Positions 17,006 through 27,200 are shown, counted from the stretch's first letter. The stretch: DNA of 55,573 nt from Paenibacillus popilliae ATCC 14706 (GCF_000315235.1 NZ_BALG01000161.1:1-55573), one strand, 5' to 3'. Notes: generated by a model not told the origin, from the letters alone. A program made the numbers and translations.

Positions 17006-19846
17006 TTATAGCTCGCAAGCCTGCTTCGCGTCGAAGAAGTACAGCACCTTCCGCTTGACCGGCCGCTTCCATATGTCTTCAATCGCCCGCGCGTACAGCT
17101 CCAGTTGGAACCGGTAATGCTCCGTCAGCCCGCGGAGACCCTTCTGGCAGGCCAACACGTTGTCGGTCTTGTAATCGAGCAGAACCAACTCGCCGTCCCA
17201 TTCGAACAGGCAATCGATAATCCCTTGCACGAGCACCGTCTCTTGGTCAAGCTGCCCGGATGAATCCAGCGCGGCGAAGGCCGGGGTCGCGACGAAGCGC
17301 GGCTCGTTCTCCGATGAGGAAGCCGTCTTCCTTCCCAGCGCTTCGGCGGCGGCCGTTACCGATTCACGTCGGCGAAGACCCTCGATCGAGTACGCTTCCG
17401 TTGCCGATAGTCCGTAGCTGAACGGCAGCTCCCGCTTCACCCACGACGCTTCGGCCAGTTGCCGGCCGACCTCGCTGTCGAAGAAAGCGACGACGCTCTC
17501 CGCATCCAGCGCGTTCGCCTGCATCCGGGTCATAATGAGCCGGGCCACCAGATCGTCGAGGGTATGATTCACCTCGGCCGCCGTCAGTTGGCGGTTCAGC
17601 GGAAGATGCTGCATCAGCAGATGGTAGGCTGTCCCCCGTTCGACAGGCGTGATGCCGCGCCGTTCCATGAACCTCGGACGCCGCAAATACAAGGTGCGGG
17701 ACGCATCGGCATACGGTGCGGACGCCACCTGATCGCCGCCTGCATCCGTTCCCGCCGCCGCGGCCGGTTCATTGCCGCCCATTGCCGTCTCCGCTGCCTC
17801 CTTATCATCGTGTTCCGCCACGGGTTCCCCCGCTTCTACTTCCGGTCCGGCCGGATCGCCAATCCAGTCCTCCGCCGGCCCATCATCGGAAGCGGCCAGC
17901 CGCTTCATCTCCGTGACGGATGTCTTCGACGGCAGCAAGGTCACAATGCGGTGCGGATCGCGCCAGGATAGCCGCTCCCCGATCTGCTCCACCCAAGCGG
18001 AGCGGGGGAACTCGTCCTCTGTCTCCAGCCGGCGCAGCGCCTTCATGCGACGCACACGCTCTTCATCTTCCGGCATGTCCGCCAGACGTTCGTCCGCGGC
18101 AATGACAGATGCCGGCACCAACGCCAACTGCCACTGGGACGGCTCCTCCAGCAGGCATTCCCCGTTCCGGTTCGGCAGGCCGGCATACCGGCGCCACTCG
18201 GCCGCAGCCGGGTGCCGGATAATCGCAGGCCCGATCCAGTCGAGATACGATCGGGCTTCCGCTACCACATAATCCGGAAGCAAGAGCCGTTCGACATCAA
18301 GCGCCTCTCCCCATTTGCGAATCGACTTCTCCGCGTCCTGCACCGTGCCGATCAGAATCAGCTTCTCCTTCGGCCGGGTCAGGGCCACGTAGAGCACGCG
18401 CTGCTCCTCGGCCAGCAGCTCCAACCTCATCTGACGGCGAATAGCCAGATACGGCAGCGTCGGATAAGCGACCCGTTTCTCTTCATCGACATACTTCAGA
18501 CCGAAGCCGAGATGCTTGTGCATCAGGAAGGATGCGTTCAGATCCTGCTGATTGAACCGCTTCGACAGCCCCGCGACGATGACGACCGGGAATTCGAGCC
18601 CCTTGCTCTTGTGGATCGTCATGATGCGGACGACGTCCTCCCGCTCGCCGAGCGCGCGGGCCGTCCCAAGATCCCCGCCCGTATCCCGCATCCGGTCGAT
18701 GAAGCGCAGGAAGCGAAACAGTCCCCGGATCGAGGACGATTCATACTGCCGGGCGCGATCATACAGGGCGCGCAGGTTCGCCTGGCGCTGCAGGCCGCCG
18801 GCCAGTCCCCCAACCCACTCGTAGTACCCGGTCTCCCGGTACACTCGCCAGATCAATTCGGACAGCCGCCCTTGCCGCGCGGCATTGCGCCACTGCTCCA
18901 GCCGGTCGAGGAAGCGGCTCAGCTTCGCCTGCCAGCCCCCGCTACCTTGCCGCGGGGCCGAATCCGCGTCCCCATCCGCTGACAGAGGTAGCTCTAGCTC
19001 AAGCGCCAGCGAGGAGCCGTCCTGCGCTTGTGCCCTGGCCGCTTCCAAGACCGCGCAATAGAACGGCTTACCCTTGCCGTACAGCCGAATCCGGGACAGC
19101 TCTTCCTCCTGCAAGCCGACGATAGGCGAACGAAGCACCGCAGCGAGCGGAATATCCTGCTGCGGATTGTCGATGACGCGCAGCAGAGACAGGACAATCT
19201 CCACTTCCGTCGCTGTAAAATAACCGGTGCTGAACTCGGCATAAGCCGGTATTCCTTCCCGTCTCAGCTCCTCCATCATCAGCGGCGCCCAGGCTTGGGT
19301 CGCCCGCAGCAGAATGACCATATCCCGGTACGTGACCGGACGCATCCGCTGCTGAGCCTTGTCGTACACGAGATAAGGGGCCTCCCCTTCGTCTCCCGTC
19401 ATACGGCGGATGCGCGAAGCGATCGCCCTCGCTTCCAGGCGTGCGGTCTCCAGCTCGGCGGCATCCGCCGCAGCCCGTTCCCCTTCGCCGTCCTCATCCG
19501 CCGCTGCCTCGTCTGCCGGAGCTGGCACGCCCTTGTCAATAAGCAGCAGCTCGGTCGCGAAATAGGGCAGCCCGAACTCTTCCCGGCCTCGGCGGCTCTC
19601 CGCCGCGATCTGTTCGGCGGACGGATAGGACGCCCCGCATACCAGCTCTGCTGCGGAATCATAGGTGAGCTCCGCCACATCGGCATTCATAATCTGGCGG
19701 AACACCATATTGACCGTATCGACGATGCCCTGTCGGCTGCGGAAGTTGCGGGCCAGATCGATACGGATGCCATCCCCGCGGACTTTCGTCCCGTAGGAGG
19801 TATACTTGCTTTGGAACAAGCCCGGCTCCGCCAGGCGGAAGCGGTA
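17006..19846 (-). CDS. addA: AddA helicase-nuclease, 3' exon
   Basis: The second exon of addA, about 946 codons. It resumes with Y-R-F-R-L-A-E-P-G-L-F, completing helicase motif III (GDVKQSI/YRFR). It carries later SF1 motifs: RIMTIHKSKGLEFPVVIVAG and LYVALTRPKEKLILIGT. The RecB-type nuclease is at the C-terminus with VQGIIDCLFEWDGELVLLDY followed by KTDN, where the Asp and Asp-Tyr-Lys residues bind metal and cut. There are no stops or frameshifts. On its own it lacks a start and a ribosome binding site; it makes sense only when joined to the exon at 22118-23602, giving about 1,441 residues in total. Confidence 0.95.
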   Translation of the reverse strand, partial: YRFRLAEPGLFQSKYTSYGTKVRGDGIRIDLARNFRSRQGIVDTVNMVFRQIMNADVAELTYDSAAELVCGASYPSAEQIAAESRRGREEFGLPYFATELLLIDKGVPAPADEAAADEDGEGERAAADAAELETARLEARAIASRIRRMTGDEGEAPYLVYDKAQQRMRPVTYRDMVILLRATQAWAPLMMEELRREGIPAYAEFSTGYFTATEVEIVLSLLRVIDNPQQDIPLAAVLRSPIVGLQEEELSRIRLYGKGKPFYCAVLEAARAQAQDGSSLALELELPLSADGDADSAPRQGSGGWQAKLSRFLDRLEQWRNAARQGRLSELIWRVYRETGYYEWVGGLAGGLQRQANLRALYDRARQYESSSIRGLFRFLRFIDRMRDTGGDLGTARALGEREDVVRIMTIHKSKGLEFPVVIVAGLSKRFNQQDLNASFLMHKHLGFGLKYVDEEKRVAYPTLPYLAIRRQMRLELLAEEQRVLYVALTRPKEKLILIGTVQDAEKSIRKWGEALDVERLLLPDYVVAEARSYLDWIGPAIIRHPAAAEWRRYAGLPNRNGECLLEEPSQWQLALVPASVIAADERLADMPEDEERVRRMKALRRLETEDEFPRSAWVEQIGERLSWRDPHRIVTLLPSKTSVTEMKRLAASDDGPAEDWIGDPAGPEVEAGEPVAEHDDKEAAETAMGGNEPAAAAGTDAGGDQVASAPYADASRTLYLRRPRFMERRGITPVERGTAYHLLMQHLPLNRQLTAAEVNHTLDDLVARLIMTRMQANALDAESVVAFFDSEVGRQLAEASWVKRELPFSYGLSATEAYSIEGLRRRESVTAAAEALGRKTASSSENEPRFVATPAFAALDSSGQLDQETVLVQGIIDCLFEWDGELVLLDYKTDNVLACQKGLRGLTEHYRFQLELYARAIEDIWKRPVKRKVLYFFDAKQACEL

Positions 19847-19907
19847 GTAGGGTAAGAACCCCGCGCCTTATCACATTCCTGCGACAGGTTTCGAAGAACT
19901 CCCCTCC

Positions 19908-19941
19908 GAACCGTACGTACTTGTCTCCAAGTATACGGCTC
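19908..19941 (-). ncRNA. Group II intron domain V
   Basis: A 34-base hairpin starting GAGCCGTATACTTGGAGA and ending GTACGGTTC. It has the AGC triad, the two-base bulge position and a GAGA-type loop expected of the catalytic domain V. It sits 61 bases before the 3' splice site, as expected with domain VI between. Confidence 0.93.
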
Positions 19942-20039
19942 TCCACTTGTCATTTCGACCGTAGATATCTATTCGCCGTGATGGATTTTATCGTGACATT
20001 GCTGACATACAATGAGTGTCTTCCGGTTCTTGCCTATCA

Positions 20040-21521
20040 TCACTTTCTCCCACTTCGCTGTGCCATGAGGTTGGGATGAAGATCTGGGTCAGCCCGTTGA
20101 TAAGGAGTGTTGCTCCTCGTAAATCCATCCTTGTGGAAATATAGGATTTTCGTCTGCCCTTGACTGTCCTTGTAAGGAATACCCCAGTGCTTGTCCACCT
20201 TGAATTTCTGCTTCACTTTGGCAATGCTTGATTTATATTTGCTAGCGAGAGTCGCTAAACAACTATATTCCATAACATAGCTTAGTTGCCGCATGGATCT
20301 GTTCACGTTCATCGCCATTTTGTAGAAGTTATAGAGTCCACGCAGGCGGGCGTTATACAGAGCGACAATTTCGATATCGGGATGATTGACGATGGACGGA
20401 ATGTGAAGCATTCTCCATTGTTTGGCGTTAATGTCCTTTACCATCTTGTACTTCGTGATGAAGTTCCTGACCGTGTCGTCCGGCATGTAGAGTTCAACCC
20501 ATCCGTTGCATACTCGCTTTTTCACGCCGTTTTTGCCTTTTTGGAAGTTCCAGTCGCTCCTGACCTTAATGATATGTCCGAGGAATTTAGCGCCATCCGT
20601 AGAGTGCGTGATCAGCGTCTTTTCTTCCGATAGCTCGATTTCCAGTTCGGTTGCCATGAACGCTTGGATATCATTTTTCATCGTTTCGCATTGTTCCTTG
20701 CTGCCCCAGACCGCGACAACGAAGTCGCCGGCGTAGCGAATGCATTTGATGCGTTTGAAAACCGAGTTTTGGAAGGTGTCGCAGGGAGTTTGATTTCGAA
20801 CCTGATCGAATTTATTTTTGTAAGAGGTAAACCACTTATCAACATGATCCAGGTAGATGTTTGCAAGCACCGGGCTGACGATTCCGCCTTGCGGGGTTCC
20901 GCTATAAGTGCCGTAGTGCTTCCAATCCTCCAAGTATCCTGCCCTTAAAAACTTCCAAATGAGTCGGATAAACTTCGCATCGTTCACTTTCTTCTCCAGC
21001 AGCGCGATTAGCTTATGAGGAGAGAGGTTATCAAAGTATCCTGTGATATCCCCTTCGAGAAACCACGTTGCACCCTTGAAGTGAGCCTTTGCTTCCTGCA
21101 AGGCAGTGTGGCAGCTGCGATTAGGTCTGAATCCATGACTGAAATCCTCAAAGGTGGGTTCGTAAATCGCATCAAGAATCATCCTGCAAATTTCTTGAAT
21201 GATGCTGTCCGAGAAGGAAGGTAGCCCGAGAGGACGTTGTTGCCCGTTCTGCTTGGGCATGCAACCCCTCCGTACCGGTTGCGGTTGATACGATTCATTT
21301 TTCATCAATTCAATAAGTGATCTGACTTTTTCCAAGCTGAATTTGTCAGCTGTTGCTCCGTCGAAACCTGCTGCACCACTGCCGCCGTTAGCGTAGAGGT
21401 TGTCGTAGGCTCGAAGGTAAAAGTCAGGGTTATAGAAATGGCGGTACACCCGTTCGAACACGTAATCTGGCTTCTCACTGGATATCTTGGTCAATAGGTA
21501 TAACGTTTCGCTAGAATTCAT
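20040..21521 (-). CDS. ltrA: Group II intron reverse transcriptase/maturase, catalytic site changed and C-terminus truncated
   Basis: An intron-encoded protein of about 493 residues in domain IV. RT blocks run in order: QPVRRGCMPKQNGQQRPLGL, then FLEGDITGYFDN (motif A Asp kept), then GTPQGGIVSPVLANIYLDHV. The active site reads CIRYAGDFVVAV where the family has YADD: GGC replaces GAC or GAT, so the first catalytic Asp is Gly. The maturase X domain follows and looks whole (GLYNFYKMAMNVNRSMRQL). The frame ends early at 20040. The rest of an HNH domain (WEKVMIGKNRKTLIVCQQCH) lies just downstream in another frame, and the Cys-x2-Cys and HH part is missing. The start at 21521 follows AAGGAGCG. Confidence 0.93.
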   Translation of the reverse strand: MNSSETLYLLTKISSEKPDYVFERVYRHFYNPDFYLRAYDNLYANGGSGAAGFDGATADKFSLEKVRSLIELMKNESYQPQPVRRGCMPKQNGQQRPLGLPSFSDSIIQEICRMILDAIYEPTFEDFSHGFRPNRSCHTALQEAKAHFKGATWFLEGDITGYFDNLSPHKLIALLEKKVNDAKFIRLIWKFLRAGYLEDWKHYGTYSGTPQGGIVSPVLANIYLDHVDKWFTSYKNKFDQVRNQTPCDTFQNSVFKRIKCIRYAGDFVVAVWGSKEQCETMKNDIQAFMATELEIELSEEKTLITHSTDGAKFLGHIIKVRSDWNFQKGKNGVKKRVCNGWVELYMPDDTVRNFITKYKMVKDINAKQWRMLHIPSIVNHPDIEIVALYNARLRGLYNFYKMAMNVNRSMRQLSYVMEYSCLATLASKYKSSIAKVKQKFKVDKHWGIPYKDSQGQTKILYFHKDGFTRSNTPYQRADPDLHPNLMAQRSGRK

Positions 21522-21785
21522 GGAGCCTTGCGCTCCTTTCCGCAACTATTATACCAACAAGCTGTCTCCCTTCGCCATGTGACAGGCTTTCCCTGTCTCG
21601 GACTACTACGGAGACTCCGTTCCCCTATGGGATATTCAATCCTCTACAGGATATAGCCATAGCGGCGTTCCCACTTAGGTAATCCCCATTTAGTCACAAC
21701 CGTCCAAGCACGATAAGTTGTCGGATGGTCCTTTCGTCCGTTCCACCCATCCAGGTGTGCGCCAGCGCTGGAGAAGCTTGGGTAT

Positions 21786-21820
21786 CACTTCGGATTATAG
21801 CATTTATCTAAACCGAAGTG
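21786..21820 (-). ncRNA. Intron EBS1 stem-loop
   Basis: CACTTCGG and CCGAAGTG form a perfect eight-base stem; the loop contains AATGCT, the exact complement of the exon's last six bases AGCATT. The base 5' of EBS1 is A, which can pair with the first exon-2 base T. This is the target-recognition loop of domain I. Confidence 0.88.
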
Positions 21821-22117
21821 TCTGACAGCGTTCAATTGATCCGCTGTCCATCGCGCTGAGGTCAGGTAGCAGCTAACTTTCCTGCCGGGAAACATGGCCC
21901 CGCTGGGACTAGACTTTAAGCAGTGTAGCTTTCATCCTCGTACTTATCTTTATGTCTCGCCGCTCAGTCGTGGTGTGTTAGCTCACCAACTTGCGACTTT
22001 CCCAACATGCTGCACTCCCCATCAAGTTTCCCTTCTGGATAAGTTGGGTGACATGGCTTCGATACCCTTGAAGCCCCCCGGCTTAACGGGGAAAACGGAT
22101 GCGCCTTATGGGCGCAC

Positions 22118-23602
22118 AATGCTCTGCTTCACGTCGCCTACCATGAACCGGTTGCCCCGTCCGGGCCGGGTAATCAAATCCACGATCGCTTCCTGAACCC
22201 TATTCGTATCCTGATACTCGTCGAGCAAAATCTCGGTGAACTGCTCCTGGTACTGCAGCGCGGCTGCGGACGGCACCGGCCTCTCCGGCGTGGAGGAAGG
22301 TTCGCGCAAAATGCGCAGGCAGTAATGCTCCAAATCGGCAAAATCAAGCCATCCCTTCGCCCGCTTGGCCGCCTCGAACCGGGCACCGAATTCGCGCACG
22401 ACGGAAGTCAACACTTCAAGCACCGGCCGGATCGCATGCAGTTCCTGCAAGAACTGCTCCGGCGTCCGGCGGAACAGCTCGTCGCGCACCTGCTGCAGGC
22501 GCTTCTTCGCCTGATCTCGCAGACGCTTCACTTGCTCCTGAAGCTCTTTGTCAACTTGCTCCCCGCGGCAGGCCGCAAGCCGCCCGAAGCTCAGCAGTCC
22601 GAACGACTCATGCATCCGTTCCCACGGCACAGACGAGGCCGCGTCCGCCAGCGCGGCTGCTCCGGCCAGCTCCTGCTCCAGCGCGGCGCGGTACGGCTCC
22701 GGACCGCCCGGAGCCGTCGTCAGGGTGATCGCCTGGCGCAGCAGCTTGACAATGCCGTTCAGCGTCAGTCGTGCCGCCGCCATCATGCTGTCCGTCCACG
22801 GGGAGCGGCCCAGTTCGGCGATGTCCGCCGGGCTGAATGAAGCCGTCATGCCGTCCAGCCATTCCTCCGGCCACGGATGGCTGCGGGAGAAATCATAGAG
22901 CCGGTGGACGAGCCGGAAAGCCGCTTCGTCATTGCGCTCTCCGCTGAACCAATCGACCATCCGCGTAAAGGACGGCTCCTTGCTGGCATAGTGCTCTTCA
23001 AAAAGCTCCTCCAGCACGTCCTGGCGCAGCAGCTCGATCTCGGTCTCGTTCGCGACCCGGAAGGCCGGATCAAGCTGGACCGCCTGGAAATGCCGCTGTA
23101 TCACTTCCAGACAGAAGGAGTGCAGCGTTGTGATCGAGGCGCGGTTCAGCAGGACGAGCTGGCGGCGCAAATGCTCGGAATCCGGGTTCGCCTCGAGCTT
23201 GCGCTCCAGCGCCAGCCGAATACGCTCCCGCATCTCGGCGGCCGCCGCCTTCGTGAAGGTAGCGACGAGCAGCTGATCGACCTGCCGCCTCGCCGACTCG
23301 TCGCTGATGCGGCGGATAATGCGCTCGACCAATACGGCCGTCTTCCCGGAACCGGCTGCCGCCGCGACCAACATGTTCTCGCCGCCGTTGACGATGGCTT
23401 GCCACTGCTCCTCGGTCCACGTGCTCTCGGCTGGCCTTGGCGGCAGCTCCACAGACGCTTCACTCACTGGCGCCGCTGCGACTGTCAGGACGCCGTCGCC
23501 ATCCTCCCCGGCTGCAGCGGCTGACGGCAAGCGGGATGTCCCCCCGGCCTCGCCGCCGCGCTCGTATCCGCGTCTAATTCGTTCCCCGCGGTTCATATCC
23601 AT
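22118..23602 (-). CDS. addA: AddA helicase-nuclease, 5' exon
   Basis: The first 495 codons of AddA, the ATP-dependent DNA helicase/nuclease that with AddB processes double-strand breaks for RecA. After a loose 55-residue leader comes the family start ESTWTEEQWQAIVNGGENML, Walker A (AAAAGSGKTAVLVERIIRRI), and near the exon end motif II (ILLDEYQDTNRVQEAIVDLI) and FMVGDVKQSI. Unspliced RNA would add V-R-P and then stop at 22106, giving a protein without motifs III to VI and without nuclease. The ATG at 23602 overlaps the end of addB by 29 bases, with AAGGAGG twelve bases before it. Confidence 0.96.
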
Positions 23603-26600
23603 CTTCCATTTCGCCCTCCTTCAGTTTCGTCCATACTTCGTTTTTGCCCAGCCGCGGCAACAGATGATATTGATTGCCGTCAACCCATTCGTCGAATTGG
23701 CATACTGGCTTGTAGGAACAAAAATCGCATGCCGTCGACGTGCCGCTCCGGTACGGCTTGATCACCACATCGCCGTTCGTGATGCGCGTTCCGATATCCC
23801 GAATGACCGAACGAACGGCCCCCCGAAGCAGTTCCCACTGCTCCTCCGTAGCGACGGAGGAATGGCTGTAGAATGATCCGTCCGCCTTCACCGCCAGCGG
23901 AAGCAGTTGGGAATGCCCTTGCTCCACCGAGCCGTCCATCAGGCGGACGGTCTCCCGGTCGGCCAGGACGAGCCCCTTCATTTTGAATCGCTTGAGCAGT
24001 TGCTCGTAAGCCTGCTCCTCATTCAAGCCGTTGGCCGCCTGGAGGATCGGATTGTGCACGTGGAAATAAAGCGTTCCGGCGGCTGTCGCCTCCGTGCCAA
24101 GCCACTCCTGTGCATACGCAAGGAGCACGTCCAAATAGGTGAGCATCTGCAGCGACAGCCCGTAGTACACTTCATGAAGAGCCAGATCCGTCTGGCTCGA
24201 CTTGTAATCGATCACCCGCAGCAGGACGCCCCGCTCGCTCTCCGCCTTGTCGACGCGGTCGATGCGGCCGATGATCTCCATCGTGCAGCCGTTGTCCAGC
24301 GTGAAGCGGAGCGGAGGCAGCGGCTTGTCGGGGCCAAAATCCATCTCCAGCGCCACCGGCTCGAATGTCCCCCGTTTGGCATGCTCGCCCATGACGGCCG
24401 CAGCCCGTCCGACGATGCGCTTCAGCTTGCCCGCGATATGCCCGTACCGCTCGGAGCTAAGCAGAATCTCCCCTTGCAGCCGGGGCGCCAGCAGATCGAC
24501 GATGCGATCCGCTTCCGCCTGGCATTCCTGGGGCGTCAGCTCCGCCCAGGAGCGGTGCTGGGCCTGCACCTCGCCGGCGAAGCGGCTTAGCGCCGCATGG
24601 AACAGCTGGCCGATATCCGGCGCCTCCAGCCGATACAGCCTTCGTTCCTTCAGCTTCAAGCCATGGGAGGCGAAATGCGAGAACGGGCAGGCGACGAACC
24701 GCTCCATACGGGAGACGCTGGTCCGCAATCGCTGCCCGTACAGCTTCCGGCTCGTGTCGGCCGTCAGCATCTGCGCCTGGTTGCGGTAGGCGAGCGATCC
24801 AAGTACCGTCTTCAGCCGATCCCGCCAAGCCGGCTGCGCTGCGAACCACCGGTACACATCCCACCACAAATCCGCGATCGGGCGGCCTTGCCGCCATTCC
24901 CTGAACTGGGCGATCAATTGTCTAAGCGCCGCTTCCGGATAGGCGATGAAATCGGCCTGCTCCGCTTCCGGCAGAAATTCATTCGGCTCCGCCAGTAGGA
25001 GCGCCTCCTGCATGCCCGGGAACAGCTCCCGGATCTGCCGCACCATCTCCGAAGGGAGCAGCGAGCGGCCTTCCTCGTCGGCCAGTGCGTAGCTGAGCCA
25101 CAAGCTCTCGCTCGGAGAAGTGAAGGCATGATAGATGACGAAGCGCTCGTCCAGCAGCTTGCGCCGGATGCCGGGCGCCAGCTCCATCCCGATCGTGAGC
25201 AGCAGATCCCGCTCATACTCGGTCAGCAGCCCATCCTCTATCGGGCGCGCAGGCACAACCCCGTCGTTAACCCCGAGCACGTACAAATGCTTGATCTGGC
25301 TCGAACGCGTCCGATCTATGGACGCGATCAGCACCTGATCGAGCGCGGGAGGCACGAGCGCCAGCTTCACGCTCTCGAAGCCCGTCTCCAGCATCCCGGC
25401 GAACAGTTCAAGCGGCATCTTCTCCCCGTCCAGCATCTCCACCATCTGGTCCAATATATCCAACATCTCGCCCCAGATCTGGCGATGCTCCCGGGAACGC
25501 TGCACATCGCCGTCCAGCAGCGCCTCCTGACTCATCCGCTCCAGCTTGTCCGGCACCCCGAGACGGGTCCAGAACGCGTACAGCGCCTCGCACATGTCCT
25601 GCACATGCCGGCTGCGCGCGAGCGAGCGCTGCAGCGCGGAGAGCGGCTCGACAAGCCGGCAGCGGCACTGCTCCGCCCATTCCGGCGCATGCTCCTCCAT
25701 CGTCTCGGCCGTCTCGGCGGCGACCGGATCGTCAGGATCCAGCGACTGTCGCGGCTCGGCAGGCCACGGGTGTCCGTTCGTCCATTTCGAGCCCTCGATG
25801 CCGCAAGCCAGCACGTAGTTCTCCAGCCGATCGAATGATTCCCTCGTCACGCTCCCATCCTCCGGCAGGACGAAGTCCGTTTTTACGAAGCGAAATACCG
25901 CATCATAGCGCCAGTGGCCGATCAGGATTTCCAGCGCTGCGCGCGTCATCTCGACGAACGGATGATGGAGCACCGCCTGCTTATGATCCGTGAAATAAGG
26001 AATCCCCGCATCGCCGAAGACCGTATCGATCAATTCCGTGTAATCCGGCAAGTTCTTGACCATGACGGCCATCTCCCGCCAGCGAACGCCCTCGGTCTGC
26101 GCCCGGCGCAACATGTCGCGCGCCGCCCCTTCCACTTCCGCGCGGCGGTTGACCGCAGCATGAACGCGAATTTCCGCTCGCTCTTCGGCGGGGGAGGCGG
26201 GGCGATAAGCCGAACGCTGGTCGAAATGGCACTCCAGATGGGCGAGCATCGGCGAGGAAGCGAATCTTGGCAATCTGCCCTGTCCGTCCAGCTGTATGAT
26301 TTCTCCCGTATCGACGCCGAGCGTATCGGCAAAGCTGCTCAGCTTGAGAAAGGTCGTCGCCGTAGGATGGAACAGGTTCAACTCATGAGGCTCCTCGCCC
26401 AAGGCGTAAGGCCGATTCAGGCAGAGCGCTACGGTGACGTTGCGGGCATGCAGCAGCAGCGATGCCAGCACGGCGTATTCCTGAGGCGTGAAGCCATTGA
26501 AGCCGTCAATCCATATCTCCGCGTGCCGGACATAGTCCGAGTGCGGAATGCCTTCCGCCAACCGGACAAGCACATCCTCGCCGTCCACATAATGCTGCTC

Positions 26601-27125
26601 CAGCTCGGTCTCGAACTCGTGCAGCACGGCGGACAAATCGTGCAGCTTGGCCGATAGGAGCGGCTGGCCGTCCACATGCTCCTGAACGAACGCGGCATGC
26701 TCATCCAGCTCGGAAGCTTGGATCCGGTACCGCTTCATCTCGTCGAACAGATCATTCAATTTTTCGATGAAGCCGAATTGCTCCGCTGCCCCGGCGAACA
26801 GTGGCAGGTCGGATTTGTGCCGCTGCAAAATTTTGTACAGCAGCATCTTCTTGCCTTCCTCTCCAATCGGCGTGAGCGCCGTGCCTCCGGTCTCCTGCAT
26901 GACGCGGTACGCCAGGCGCCGGAAGCTCAGGACTTGCGTCCGCAGCATCCCCGACAGGCGCTCCGAGGTGACCAGTGCATGCTCCGCCTGGAACGTACTC
27001 TGCTCGGGTACGAGCAGAATCATGGGCGGACCTTCAGGCTGAGTCTCCAGCCTCTGCCGAATCTCATTCAGCAGATGCGCCGATTTGCCGCTCCCCGAGC
27101 GTCCGATTACGAATTGCAAAGCCAA
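23574..27125 (-). CDS. addB: AddB nuclease subunit
   Basis: A 1,183-residue subunit of the AddAB helicase-nuclease. It has a P-loop near the N-terminus (FVIGRSGSGKSAHLLNEI), an inactivated helicase-like core that in the family recognises Chi, and a C-terminal RecB-type nuclease (RVIDYKSSQTDLALHEVYY). The Fe-S cluster cysteines are in place: one in ERFVACPFSHF and three in TACDFCSYKPVCQFDEW. The start is TTG at 27125 after GGGGGATAACCA. It is 75 bases downstream of the rlmI-like gene and overlaps addA, so the three form one unit. Confidence 0.96.
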   Translation of the reverse strand: MALQFVIGRSGSGKSAHLLNEIRQRLETQPEGPPMILLVPEQSTFQAEHALVTSERLSGMLRTQVLSFRRLAYRVMQETGGTALTPIGEEGKKMLLYKILQRHKSDLPLFAGAAEQFGFIEKLNDLFDEMKRYRIQASELDEHAAFVQEHVDGQPLLSAKLHDLSAVLHEFETELEQHYVDGEDVLVRLAEGIPHSDYVRHAEIWIDGFNGFTPQEYAVLASLLLHARNVTVALCLNRPYALGEEPHELNLFHPTATTFLKLSSFADTLGVDTGEIIQLDGQGRLPRFASSPMLAHLECHFDQRSAYRPASPAEERAEIRVHAAVNRRAEVEGAARDMLRRAQTEGVRWREMAVMVKNLPDYTELIDTVFGDAGIPYFTDHKQAVLHHPFVEMTRAALEILIGHWRYDAVFRFVKTDFVLPEDGSVTRESFDRLENYVLACGIEGSKWTNGHPWPAEPRQSLDPDDPVAAETAETMEEHAPEWAEQCRCRLVEPLSALQRSLARSRHVQDMCEALYAFWTRLGVPDKLERMSQEALLDGDVQRSREHRQIWGEMLDILDQMVEMLDGEKMPLELFAGMLETGFESVKLALVPPALDQVLIASIDRTRSSQIKHLYVLGVNDGVVPARPIEDGLLTEYERDLLLTIGMELAPGIRRKLLDERFVIYHAFTSPSESLWLSYALADEEGRSLLPSEMVRQIRELFPGMQEALLLAEPNEFLPEAEQADFIAYPEAALRQLIAQFREWRQGRPIADLWWDVYRWFAAQPAWRDRLKTVLGSLAYRNQAQMLTADTSRKLYGQRLRTSVSRMERFVACPFSHFASHGLKLKERRLYRLEAPDIGQLFHAALSRFAGEVQAQHRSWAELTPQECQAEADRIVDLLAPRLQGEILLSSERYGHIAGKLKRIVGRAAAVMGEHAKRGTFEPVALEMDFGPDKPLPPLRFTLDNGCTMEIIGRIDRVDKAESERGVLLRVIDYKSSQTDLALHEVYYGLSLQMLTYLDVLLAYAQEWLGTEATAAGTLYFHVHNPILQAANGLNEEQAYEQLLKRFKMKGLVLADRETVRLMDGSVEQGHSQLLPLAVKADGSFYSHSSVATEEQWELLRGAVRSVIRDIGTRITNGDVVIKPYRSGTSTACDFCSYKPVCQFDEWVDGNQYHLLPRLGKNEVWTKLKEGEMEDGYEPRGTN

Positions 27126-27200
27126 TGGTTATCCCCCGCTTTCCCGTACATCTGACCATTGAAATTGAATATGTACGCTGCCATGCCGTATGCTGGCTTA

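Larger units (their letters stand above)
19847..22117 (-). mobile_element. Group II intron interrupting addA
   Basis: A 2,271-base bacterial group II intron in the same direction as addA. Its first bases are GTGCGCCC (at 22117) and its last are CCCTAC (at 19847), matching the GUGYG...AY rule. Domain V (19908-19941) and a domain VI-like segment precede the 3' end. EBS1 (AATGCT, 21799-21804) and EBS2 (CTGCTT, 21918-21923) pair perfectly with the last 12 bases of the upstream exon, AAGCAG AGCATT. Exact removal rejoins ATT and TAC in phase 0 and restores S-I-Y-R-F-R. The element encodes a maturase-type reverse transcriptase at 20040-21521. Confidence 0.96.

Noticed and set aside
17006-19819. The 3' part of addA as a stand-alone gene starting TTG at 19819
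   Set aside because: No ribosome binding site, and the frame is open into the splice site; it is the second exon.
22106-23602. A truncated 498-residue AddA as a plain pseudogene
   Set aside because: The last three codons and the stop belong to the intron; both exons are intact and rejoin in frame, so interruption by a spliceable intron fits better than decay.
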